Below are positions 1 to 8,678 of a DNA stretch of 64,000 bases, one piece after another. Positions within the stretch are counted from its first letter, which is position 1. The number at the start of each line of letters is the position of its first letter. Both the position numbers and the translations under genes were made by a program. The DNA comes from Anaerolineae bacterium. GTDB lineage: Bacteria > Chloroflexota > Anaerolineae > Aggregatilineales > Phototrophicaceae. The stretch is from assembly GCA_022824365.1 (NCBI GenBank), contig JAJEAA010000018.1:1-64000 (forward strand), in the 5' to 3' direction. The notes under the pieces were generated by a model. That model was not told the DNA's origin. It made no database searches and was given only the letters and a program-made list of their open reading frames with translations.

Positions 1-76
1 CACTTTCCCGTTCGACTTGCATGTATTAGGCACGCCGCCAACGTTCATCCTGAGCCAGGATCAAACTCTCCGTATT
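1..76 (-). rRNA. rrs: 16S ribosomal RNA, 5' end (truncated by window edge)
   Basis: Reverse complement reads AGAGTTTGATCCTGGCTCAGGATGAACGTTGGCGGCGTGCCTAATACATGCAAGTCGAACGGG, the universal 16S 5' end. Confidence 0.98.
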
Positions 77-152
77 CACAGGGTTTGTTTCGCTCTGTCT
101 TAACCTGCTATTCTGCTGTTAATCCGCACTCGCTTACCCTAATCGAGGGCGC

Positions 153-177
153 AAAAAAGCGAGAGTCATCCTCTCAC
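153..177 (-). terminator. Terminator-like hairpin in the rRNA leader
   Basis: Minus strand GTGAGAG-GATGA-CTCTCGC followed by TTTTTT, between P2 and 16S. Confidence 0.45.
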
Positions 178-190
178 TTTTAGTATCACA

Positions 191-219
191 AATTTAGCAA
201 TTCACAGAGACATTGTCAA
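191..219 (-). promoter_or_regulatory. Candidate rrn promoter P2 (TTGACA-17-TAAATT)
   Basis: Minus strand TTGACA at 219-214, TAAATT at 196-191, 17-bp spacer, upstream of 16S. Confidence 0.65.
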
Positions 220-264
220 GCTCCAATCCGACAATGCCGCCGATCTTTTGTGAGACCGCGTGAG

Positions 265-292
265 AGTTTAATCGAGAGCAGCATACTGTCAA
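265..292 (-). promoter_or_regulatory. Candidate rrn promoter P1 (TTGACA-16-TAAACT)
   Basis: Minus strand TTGACA at 292-287, TAAACT at 270-265, 16-bp spacer. Confidence 0.55.
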
Positions 293-487
293 GCCCGAAT
301 TCGAAATTCAAACTTCAGTTTAGACTAGGGTGGCGCGCAGCGCGCTTGGCCTCTTAATAGAATTGACGTCTGCGTCAGCGCAGCAAGGAGGCAAGTGTAC
401 TGCCGAGCACGAGTAGAGCAGCAAAACCACCATCGAGGCTGACCAGATGGCAGGCGAAACCCAAACAAGCGATAGGCCGATTCGCAG

Positions 488-964
488 TTAGATGTCGCGT
501 GAGCCTTTGCTTTTCGCAACTGTGTGTGTTGCGTTGTATTCCATTGCCGCGCGCAGCAGAGTCTTGAGCGCGGGGACGTCCAGCTCATCACCTTTGAAGT
601 AATCTATCGCTCGCGACTGTTTCGCAGTCAAGCTGGCGTTGAAGAGTTTCTTCGGGTCGGGGAGTTGGGCTCCGTGGTGAAAGGTGAGCTTGACCTTCTG
701 CTTGAAGATATTGCCGTGAACGAGCATCCCCTCGTGCGACCAAACCGGAGTGCCCATCCACTTCCAATCTTCGACGATGTCGGGATTGACCTGGTGGATG
801 ATCTCGCGAAGCTGAGCCATCATCGCGCTTCTCCAATCGCCGAATTGCGCAATGTATTTATCAATCCGCCGAGCGGCTTCTTCACGGCCTATTGGTTTGG
901 CCGCCTTGGCAGCGCGCGCCGCCGAAATTTTCTTTTCAGCTTTCTTCGACTTGGAAATTGCCAC
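488..964 (-). CDS. DUF1801 domain-containing protein (YdhG-like)
   Basis: 158 aa; VNPDIVEDWKWMGTPVWSHEGMLVHGNIFKQKVKLTFHHGAQL is DUF1801-like. Confidence 0.8.
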   Translation of the reverse strand: MAISKSKKAEKKISAARAAKAAKPIGREEAARRIDKYIAQFGDWRSAMMAQLREIIHQVNPDIVEDWKWMGTPVWSHEGMLVHGNIFKQKVKLTFHHGAQLPDPKKLFNASLTAKQSRAIDYFKGDELDVPALKTLLRAAMEYNATHTVAKSKGSRDI

Positions 965-1076
965 CCGCTTCTTCTTTCTCTATGACGCCAACTCCTTTAG
1001 ACCTCAAAGCCCGTGACACGTAAGTCAGATATTTGTGCAAAGTCGAGCTTGGCAGGAGTCAATCGACGCGAAGGCG

Positions 1077-2231
1077 CTAGGAGGGCTCCGGCGCAAATTC
1101 TTCTTGGCTTGCTTCGGCCTGTGGCGCAACTTCAACTTTAGCTTTAGCGCGATCACCAAGCACATCTTTCACATACATTTCGTCCACCAGCACAGCGACG
1201 CAGGCGCTGAGCGGCACAGCAAGCATCAAACCCAGAAAGCCAAAGAAAAAGCCGAAGATGATCTGCCCCAGCAAGATCAGGATCGCGGGCATATTCATCC
1301 GCTCGCTGGCCAACACCGGGCTCACGACCTGACTCTGCATGAATGAAACGCCATATATAATCACCACTGTCCAAACGACATTCTGCGGGGCTTGCACCAA
1401 GGCAACCGCTACTGACGGCACCAAAGCCACAACGGGACCAAAGTTCGGGATAAAGGAAAGCACGCCGGCCAAGACACCCAAGGCGACCCATTCACGAATG
1501 CCCAGAAGCGCAAGGCCCAGTCCTGTCAATATCGCGACGACAACCATCGACACCGCGGTGACGCTGATCCAGGCGCGGAGCGTCGAATCGATACGCCCCA
1601 ATATCGTCATCATCCGTTCGCGATACCAAAGCGGCGTGAGCTTGATAATGCCGGACACATAACGTTCGGGTTCCGCCAGGAGGTACATGCTAAGAAAAAA
1701 GATGATGAGCGCGCTCAGAATGGTATTGGCGACGCCGCCGACCACCGGCAAGACTGTCCCGCCCAGCCGGCCGACGGCATCGGTCACTTGCGAAACAAAC
1801 TGATTGATCAAGTCGTCACTGATGAGATCAGTGTTATCGTCAGAGAAAATCCCTTCCAACGGCGGAACCAACTCGATCAAAGCTTCACTCGTAATTGAGT
1901 GGCGCGCCTGTTCCAAACCGCGCGGTATCACGTCATTTGCCAGAACATCAAACTGCGTGACTATCGTACGCAAGATTGGCATCCCGAGCAGACCAATAAC
2001 CACAAAAAAGCCGATAACGCTGACGATGATCGCAACCAAGCGATTCATCTCGAAACGGCTCACGAGGACACGAATCGGCATCGTGAAGAGCACGACCAAT
2101 ACTACCGCGGCAAATGTGAGCATCAGTGTGCCGCGTATTTCCCAGACGAAGACCAGTCCCAACACGATGAGTATGGTTGCGACAACATTGCGCAATCCGA
2201 TATTGATGGACCGGGTACCCTTCACGCTCAT
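1077..2231 (-). CDS. AI-2E family transporter (PerM-like)
   Basis: 384 aa multi-TM protein with the GLALLGIREWVALGVLAGVLSFIPNFGP family motif. Confidence 0.9.
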   Translation of the reverse strand: MSVKGTRSINIGLRNVVATILIVLGLVFVWEIRGTLMLTFAAVVLVVLFTMPIRVLVSRFEMNRLVAIIVSVIGFFVVIGLLGMPILRTIVTQFDVLANDVIPRGLEQARHSITSEALIELVPPLEGIFSDDNTDLISDDLINQFVSQVTDAVGRLGGTVLPVVGGVANTILSALIIFFLSMYLLAEPERYVSGIIKLTPLWYRERMMTILGRIDSTLRAWISVTAVSMVVVAILTGLGLALLGIREWVALGVLAGVLSFIPNFGPVVALVPSVAVALVQAPQNVVWTVVIIYGVSFMQSQVVSPVLASERMNMPAILILLGQIIFGFFFGFLGLMLAVPLSACVAVLVDEMYVKDVLGDRAKAKVEVAPQAEASQEEFAPEPS

Positions 2232-2403
2232 CTCAACTCCAAACCAAAGATTATATTGAGGTCCCCGAGAGTATACGGGTAGACTTCTTCTAACTCATCG
2301 ACAACGATTGTAACATCCATAACCCGTTACGCCTAATTTAGTTCTGCGCTCGCGGGCAAAGTTCTGACGCGATACAATTCTTCCGGAACCGCAAGGACAG
2401 CCG

Positions 2404-3423
2404 ATGAAGTTTGATGTCACAGTATTCACGAATGACTTGAATGGCGCTGCATCTTTGGCAAAAGCGGTGGAAGAGCATGGCTTCGATGGTTTATGGGTAG
2501 CGGAAGCGGCGCACAATCCTTTTTTGCCGCTGGCGCATGCGTCGCTGTCGACCAGCCGCATCTCACTCGGCACCGCCATTGCAGTCGCTTTCGCTCGCGA
2601 CCCGCTGATCATGGCGCAGACTGCCTGGGACCTGGCCGAGCAATCGAGCGGGCGCTTCATCCTCGGCTTAGGCACGCAGATCAAGCCGCATATTACCAAG
2701 CGCTTCAGCGCGAGATGGGGCAAACCGGCGCCGCAACTTCGCGAATATATCGAAGTCTTGCGCTTGATTTGGCATAGCTTTCAGACCGGCGATGATTTGG
2801 AGTATCGTGGCGAATTCTATAGTTTCCTACCTTCAGCGGCCACTAGACCGGCCCGGCCGATGCCATACCATCAGATTCCACTCTACATCGCCGGCGTCAA
2901 CACGGGGCTGGCGCGACTCGCCGGGCAATGCTGCGATGGTTTCCACGTCCACTCCTTTCATACGCCGCGATACCTGCGCGAGGTCTTGCTGCCGGCTTTC
3001 CGCGAAGGGCGCGCCAAGAGCGATCGTTTAGACGCGCTCAGGCTTTCTTGCGCCGTATTCGTCGTGACCGGCGCTGACAAAGACGAAATCGAAGAAAGCA
3101 AACTGCTTACAAAATCCCAGATCGCCTTTTACGCCAGCACGCCTAGTTATCGGCGAGTCCTAGAGTTGCACGGCTGGGAGGATCTCATCCCGCGCTTGAA
3201 CGGGCTGCTGCGGCGCAATCGTTGGCGCGAAATGCATATGTTGATCGGCGATGACATGCTCGAGCAGTTTGCTGTCATGGCGCCGCCGGCTGAGCTGCCC
3301 TACAAACTGCGCGAGCGCTATGTGGGCCTGCTTGACCGCGCCGGTTTCTATTTCCCCTTTGAACCATCGGACAAAAGCAAAGGCCTGGTCTGGCAGCACG
3401 CGGCGAAGGCAATGGGACACTGA
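2404..3423 (+). CDS. LLM class F420-dependent oxidoreductase, TIGR03617-like
   Basis: 339 aa; FDGLWVAEAAHNPFLPLAHAS, ISLGTAIAVAFARDPLIMAQTAWDLAEQSSGRFILGLGTQ. Confidence 0.9.
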   Translation: MKFDVTVFTNDLNGAASLAKAVEEHGFDGLWVAEAAHNPFLPLAHASLSTSRISLGTAIAVAFARDPLIMAQTAWDLAEQSSGRFILGLGTQIKPHITKRFSARWGKPAPQLREYIEVLRLIWHSFQTGDDLEYRGEFYSFLPSAATRPARPMPYHQIPLYIAGVNTGLARLAGQCCDGFHVHSFHTPRYLREVLLPAFREGRAKSDRLDALRLSCAVFVVTGADKDEIEESKLLTKSQIAFYASTPSYRRVLELHGWEDLIPRLNGLLRRNRWREMHMLIGDDMLEQFAVMAPPAELPYKLRERYVGLLDRAGFYFPFEPSDKSKGLVWQHAAKAMGH

Positions 3424-4148
3424 TGCCGGTCATAGAACTCGACGGCGAAACAGTCGCCTACGCGGTGCGTCATAGCAGACGGGCAAAACGCGTATTCGTC
3501 AAAGTCAGTTTGGAGAGCGGGCTGGAGGTGGTTTATCCGGCGGGCAGGCAAACTCCGGCGCCAGAGGATTTGTTGCGCGCCAAATCCGACTGGGTAATCG
3601 CAAGCCTGCGCCGTATCCGCCAAGTCAGCGCGAATCACTTCCGCCGAAAATACGAGGATGGCGAAATCTTTCTGGTGCGAGGAGTGTCCTTTCGCCTGAA
3701 GCTTCGTTGCGATGACGTCGGACGCAAAGCCACAACGGAATTACGCGGTGATGCGCTTGAGCTGACGCTACCGCCCGGCGCCTGCTATGACGACTTGGAA
3801 TGGCGGTGGGACGCGATCCTGCGATTCTATCGTCAACTCGCTCAGGACTATTTGCCAACTCGCGTTGCCGAGTTGGCCTTAGAATACGGCTTCCGCTACA
3901 ACAGACTGCGAATCAAACACCAGAAGACGCGCTGGGGAAGCTGTTCCGCCAAGGGCAATATCAACCTGAATTTGCGGCTGATGATGGCGCCGTGCGAAGC
4001 CATTGACTATGTGATCATTCATGAGCTTTGCCATTTGCGCGAACTCAATCATAGCAAGCAATTTTGGACGCAGGTTGAAAGCTGCTGTCCTGAATACCGC
4101 AATTGGATAGCCTGGTTCAAGCAGCACCGGGCGCAGCTTATTCTTTGA
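3423..4148 (+). CDS. YgjP-like (DUF45) zinc metallopeptidase
   Basis: HELCHLRELNHSKQFW zinc site preceded by RWGSCSAKGNINLNLRLMMAP. Confidence 0.92.
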   Translation: MPVIELDGETVAYAVRHSRRAKRVFVKVSLESGLEVVYPAGRQTPAPEDLLRAKSDWVIASLRRIRQVSANHFRRKYEDGEIFLVRGVSFRLKLRCDDVGRKATTELRGDALELTLPPGACYDDLEWRWDAILRFYRQLAQDYLPTRVAELALEYGFRYNRLRIKHQKTRWGSCSAKGNINLNLRLMMAPCEAIDYVIIHELCHLRELNHSKQFWTQVESCCPEYRNWIAWFKQHRAQLIL

Positions 4149-4157
4149 GGTGAATCT

Positions 4158-5174
4158 GTGGTCAATGGATCACTGAAAATCGATATCTTGCTAGACTCGT
4201 CCAAGGACTTCCGCGCTGATGCAGAATTGATTGGGCGAGCCGAAAGCTCGGGCTATGACGCTGCCTGGATCGCGGAAAGCGGCGGAAATCCTTTCTTCGC
4301 GCTCACCATCGCGGCGGTGTGGACTCGGCGAATCAGGCTCGGCACGCGGTCTGCGCTGGCCTTCCCTCGCAGTCCGATGGTCACCGCCCAGATCGCCTGG
4401 GATCTGGCGCGCCAATCGGGCGGACGATTTGTTCTCGGGTTGGACAGCGGCTTGCGCAGCCACAATGATGCTCGCAACGGCGAAGAATCCCCGAGCCGGC
4501 TCGGACGCATGCGCGAATACATCAAAAGCCTGCGCGCTATATGGGATACTTTCCAGACCGACGCGCGGCTGCGTTTTCGCGGCGAGCACTATACCTTCCG
4601 GCTGATGGCGCCATTCTTTAATCCGGGTCCCATCGACCAGCCCGATATTCCGATCTTCCTGACTGGCGCCGATCCAGGCCTTTGCCGATTTGCCGGCGAG
4701 CATTGCCAAGGCTTGTGGGCGCCAGCGCTGAACACGCAATCATACCTCAGCAACGAGTTGCTGCCGGCTTTGGGAAGCGGCTTGATATCAGCGGAACGGG
4801 AGCGACTTGATATCGAATTGGCCGCGCCTGTGTTTGTCGTCAGCGGACAGGATGAGGCGGAATTGCAGCGAGCAAAACATGCGGCCAAAAGACAGATCGC
4901 AACCCTGGCTCGGTCGCCGGCAAATCGCGGCATCATTTCTTATCTCGGTTGGGAAGAGACGGTGGACAACCTCAACGCAATTGCGACATCGAAACGTTGG
5001 GAGATGATGCCCAATACAATCACGGACGATGCCCTGAGCGAAGTCGCTATAGTCGCGGAACCGCAGGATGCCCGCGCCCGAATACAGGAGCGATACGCTG
5101 GCGTCGTGGATCGTGTCTGTGTATGCGTTAGCCGGGAAAACGCCGGGCTGATCGAAACCATCATGAAGGCATGA
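4158..5174 (+). CDS. LLM class F420-dependent oxidoreductase (paralog of 2404..3423)
   Basis: 338 aa; YDAAWIAESGGNPFFALTIAAVWTRRIRLGTRSALAFPRSPMVTAQIAWDLARQSGGRFVLGLDSG. Confidence 0.88.
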   Translation: MVNGSLKIDILLDSSKDFRADAELIGRAESSGYDAAWIAESGGNPFFALTIAAVWTRRIRLGTRSALAFPRSPMVTAQIAWDLARQSGGRFVLGLDSGLRSHNDARNGEESPSRLGRMREYIKSLRAIWDTFQTDARLRFRGEHYTFRLMAPFFNPGPIDQPDIPIFLTGADPGLCRFAGEHCQGLWAPALNTQSYLSNELLPALGSGLISAERERLDIELAAPVFVVSGQDEAELQRAKHAAKRQIATLARSPANRGIISYLGWEETVDNLNAIATSKRWEMMPNTITDDALSEVAIVAEPQDARARIQERYAGVVDRVCVCVSRENAGLIETIMKA

Positions 5175-5196
5175 AGGCGGGCCTAAGACCATACGA

Positions 5197-5754
5197 TCAC
5201 ATGTAAAGCTCCGGCATGGGCTCTTCAACAACTTTGAAAATGCGGAAGCCGCGCTTCTGATAATTCGCCAGAGCATGCGGCCCATCCAGATTGCAGGTAT
5301 GCAGCCAAACTCGCATCGTGTCCATTTCCCAGGCGCGGGCGACCCCGTAGCTCAACAGGTGCTTGCCTAATCCCCGCCCCATATAATCGCGCCGCAAACC
5401 AAAGTAGGCGATTTCGACTGACTCATCATCGTGCTTAAAAAGCTCAACATAGCCGCCCGGCGAGCCGCTCACATACAAGACGTGTACCTGCGTTCGCGGC
5501 GAATTTAATATCTGCCGCAACTCGGCGCTGGGGATTTGCAGGCGGTCGCGCCAAGCCCACTCTTCACCAACCGACTGATACAAGAACTTGTAGAAACCCA
5601 AGTCGGGCATTTCCATCCGAACGATTTCAACATCATTCGCCTTTATATAGGCAGGGGCGAAGTGCGCTGGACTGGTCATTTCCAGGTAGGTGGTAATGAG
5701 GATCTCAGCTTGTCTGGTTGCGATGGCCATCAGTGAGCGCCACCTTCTTGTCAA
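5197..5754 (-). CDS. GNAT family N-acetyltransferase (start may be internal, about 5679)
   Basis: FGLRRDYMGRGLGKHLLSYGVARAWEM acetyl-CoA motif. Confidence 0.85.
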   Translation of the reverse strand: MTRRWRSLMAIATRQAEILITTYLEMTSPAHFAPAYIKANDVEIVRMEMPDLGFYKFLYQSVGEEWAWRDRLQIPSAELRQILNSPRTQVHVLYVSGSPGGYVELFKHDDESVEIAYFGLRRDYMGRGLGKHLLSYGVARAWEMDTMRVWLHTCNLDGPHALANYQKRGFRIFKVVEEPMPELYM

Positions 5755-6037
5755 ACCGCCAACTGTGGTCGCCGAGCGCGCTCGCTATTTTCTGAGATCG
5801 AAGCGGCTCCGTTCGCCGCCGCCGAGCGGCTGATTTACAGATACCTTAACGACAATTGGTAGCATATCCTATCGAGTAAACGGCGCTTATGGCATAAAGG
5901 CACAAAAATCGCCAGGCAGTCCTAATCAATGTCACCAATTCGAAAGGCGGCAACCGCGTCTTGCTGGCGTTATGAGCAGCGGCTACCATGATTCTTGTTC
6001 CTAATATCCAAATGCGGCAGCGCCTGCGGAGCCACCT

Positions 6038-6637
6038 GTGATAAAGCGCCTGAGCCATAAAATCTCGATGCTGCGGTACAAGCCGGTAACAACCAAACGC
6101 TTGGCTGAGCGCATCGCCGAACAAGGCAGATCAGGAGGCGGCCATACCTTGATTGAAGTGCTCAAGGAACGTCTGGCGCACCAGGACGGCAGCCTCGAAG
6201 GCGTTGACTGGTCGGGCGTAGAACTCAATAGCGTGGTTCTATCTTCCAGCCTTTTGGCTGGCGTCAGCTTTCGCGCTGCCGAGCTGCGCGGCGCTTATTT
6301 TGGCTACTCCAATCTGGGCGCGGCGGATTTCACCAAAGCGGACCTCCGCGAGGCGCATTTTCGCGAGGCGCAACTGACGGGGGCAAACTTCGCAGGCGCA
6401 GACTTGCGCGGCGCGAATTTCGCCCGCGCCAACTTGCAAGACGTTTCTTTCGCCGGGGCTGATCTGACTCGCGCGAATTTCTGGGGCGCTGACCTCCGCG
6501 GCGTCGATCTGAAAGACGCGAACTTGGCGGATTGCAGTTTCCAAGCTGCTGTCGTGGATGCGGATAGCGGACGGCAAACGGCGCCGATCGACGAAGTTGC
6601 GCGGCAAATCGAGCATAGTGAGACGTCTGAGGATTAA
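6038..6637 (+). CDS. Pentapeptide repeat protein
   Basis: A(D/N)LxxAxF repeats: GADLRGANFARANLQDVSFAGADLTRANFWGADLRGVDLKDANL. Confidence 0.95.
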   Translation: MIKRLSHKISMLRYKPVTTKRLAERIAEQGRSGGGHTLIEVLKERLAHQDGSLEGVDWSGVELNSVVLSSSLLAGVSFRAAELRGAYFGYSNLGAADFTKADLREAHFREAQLTGANFAGADLRGANFARANLQDVSFAGADLTRANFWGADLRGVDLKDANLADCSFQAAVVDADSGRQTAPIDEVARQIEHSETSED

Positions 6638-6688
6638 GCAAATGGCGTATTGCCTGTAAAATTACTTCAAATAGTCAGGAGGTCTCAA

Positions 6689-7474
6689 TTGACGCACATT
6701 GTCACATTCACGCGAAGCACGCCTGACACAGCCGCGAAAGTCTGGGTCGATAGCGAAGGCGAGGTCACTTGGGGCGATGTGGCCACGGTCGTGAATCCCT
6801 GGGATGAATACTCGCTCGAAGAGACGATCGTTCAGGCGAAAAGCAGCGGCGCAAAATCAACCGTCATCGCTATAGGCTCAGCCTTGCATGACGATGCGCT
6901 GAAGCACAGCATCGCCATGGGCGTCAAAGATGCGCTGCGGGTCGAAGAACCCGGCGCGGATATAAATGACAGCCTGATATGGTCGGCATTGGCGGCCGGC
7001 GCCATACAGAAATTAGGCGATGTCGACTTGGTCATCTTCGGCAAGGAGAGCGTCGATGTGGCTACCGACCAGCATACTTACCAACTGGCGCGCCGCCTCG
7101 GCTGGACCATGCTGAGTTACGTCTCCGCGATCTTGGAAGTAGATTATGCGGCGGGCGTCATTAAAGTCGAGAAGATGCTGGAACAGGGAAAGCAAGTAGT
7201 GGCGGCCAAGTTGCCGGCCGTTATCTCCGTGATGAAGGGGATAAACGAGCCGCGCTATCCCAACTTTCTCGGCATTCGCAAGGCAGCCAAAGCGCAGATA
7301 CCAGTCTGGTCGGCAGAGGAGATTGGACTTGCGCTGCCGCGCCCGGCGACCGGCGCCCTGCGTTATATGAACCCGCCCGAGCGCGCGGTTAGCACCGAGA
7401 TCATTGAAGGAGAGGACACTGCCGCCAAGGCGGCTGCCTTGGTCAAGCGTCTGTTTGAGGAGAAGGTACTTTGA
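6689..7474 (+). CDS. etfB: Electron transfer flavoprotein subunit beta
   Basis: ETF-beta fold; TTG start at 6689 with AGGAGGT SD just upstream (ORF track opens at 6650). Confidence 0.88.
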   Translation: MTHIVTFTRSTPDTAAKVWVDSEGEVTWGDVATVVNPWDEYSLEETIVQAKSSGAKSTVIAIGSALHDDALKHSIAMGVKDALRVEEPGADINDSLIWSALAAGAIQKLGDVDLVIFGKESVDVATDQHTYQLARRLGWTMLSYVSAILEVDYAAGVIKVEKMLEQGKQVVAAKLPAVISVMKGINEPRYPNFLGIRKAAKAQIPVWSAEEIGLALPRPATGALRYMNPPERAVSTEIIEGEDTAAKAAALVKRLFEEKVL

Positions 7475-8508
7475 GCGTTTTCGTCTGGATTGAGACTTTC
7501 ACCGGCCGCGCGCTTCCCAGCAGTTGGGAGGCGCTTGGCGCCGCCAGGAAGATTGCGGCGGGCTTCAATACCGACATCACGGCACTTGTCTTCGGCGAGG
7601 AAGCCGTCTCCATAGCCAATGAAGCCGGACTACGTGGCGCGGCTCGGGCGATAGCCTGCGCCGATGATAGCCTACAAGAGTATCGCCTGGAGGCTTATGC
7701 GGCGCTATTGAGCGCGCTGACGCAGGAGCGGCGTCCGGTCGCTGTCCTTTCAGTCGCGACCAATCGCGGCCGGGAATTGCTGGCCAGCGCCGCCGGCGAC
7801 ACCGAGAGCGGGCTTATCTCCGATGTCATAGATCTGCGCCTGGAAGACGGCAAGATCATCGGCACACGCCCTGCATATGCCGGCAAGGTTTTAATGGAGA
7901 TGGCTTGCAATACCGCGACGACCTTCGTCACGGTCCGAGGCCGCGCCTTTCCGGCGGCAGCGCCCGATGATGAGGCGGCTCTAGCTGTTGAAAAAGTAGC
8001 CTCCATACCTACGCCCCAGTCCATTCAGACAGAAGTCCTCGACTTCGCGTCTGAGGCGGGCAAAGTCAACCTGGCTGACGCAGCCATCATCGTCAGCGGC
8101 GGCCGGGGAATGGCCAACAACCCGGCTGCGCCGCCCGTCGATATCAGCGGCGACGAAGCGAATATATGGAAAGCGCAGGATGGTTACGCCAATACATTGA
8201 CTCCGCTGGCGGAGACGCTCGGAGCGGCCATCGGCGCAAGTCGCGCTGCGGTTGACGCCGGTTACATTCCCTATGAGCATCAGGTCGGGCAAACGGGAAA
8301 GGTCGTCAGTCCCGATCTCTATATCGCTTGTGGCATCAGCGGCGCGATACAGCACCAGGCCGGCATGCGCAACAGCAAAGTCATTGTGGCGATCAACAAA
8401 GACGCGGACGCGCCTATCTTCAAGTTGGCGCGCTATGGCATTGTCGGCGATCTCTACGACGTGGCGCCTGCCTTAACAGCCGCGCTTAAAGAGCGCCTGA
8501 ATAGCTGA
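7471..8508 (+). CDS. etfA: Electron transfer flavoprotein subunit alpha
   Basis: C-terminal VSGGRGM...GAAIGASRAAVDAGYIPYEHQVGQTGKVVSPDLYIACGISGAIQHQAGM. Confidence 0.95.
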   Translation: MSVFVWIETFTGRALPSSWEALGAARKIAAGFNTDITALVFGEEAVSIANEAGLRGAARAIACADDSLQEYRLEAYAALLSALTQERRPVAVLSVATNRGRELLASAAGDTESGLISDVIDLRLEDGKIIGTRPAYAGKVLMEMACNTATTFVTVRGRAFPAAAPDDEAALAVEKVASIPTPQSIQTEVLDFASEAGKVNLADAAIIVSGGRGMANNPAAPPVDISGDEANIWKAQDGYANTLTPLAETLGAAIGASRAAVDAGYIPYEHQVGQTGKVVSPDLYIACGISGAIQHQAGMRNSKVIVAINKDADAPIFKLARYGIVGDLYDVAPALTAALKERLNS

Positions 8509-8678
8509 GGTCCGCCGCTTGTTGGTTGCATTGTACACTGCCGACCAGCATTCGCTTGGAACATTTCACCATTGTTTGGACAGTGCTAGCAGGTAGGCTA
8601 ATGACCGGCGTGGCATTATTTGACGCCACTGCAAACAGCTATCAGATAATGTCATAGTCGGGCGCAATTACTTCAGTC

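Noticed and set aside
524-985. 153-aa plus-strand ORF
   Set aside because: Antisense to the DUF1801 protein, which has clear family motifs.
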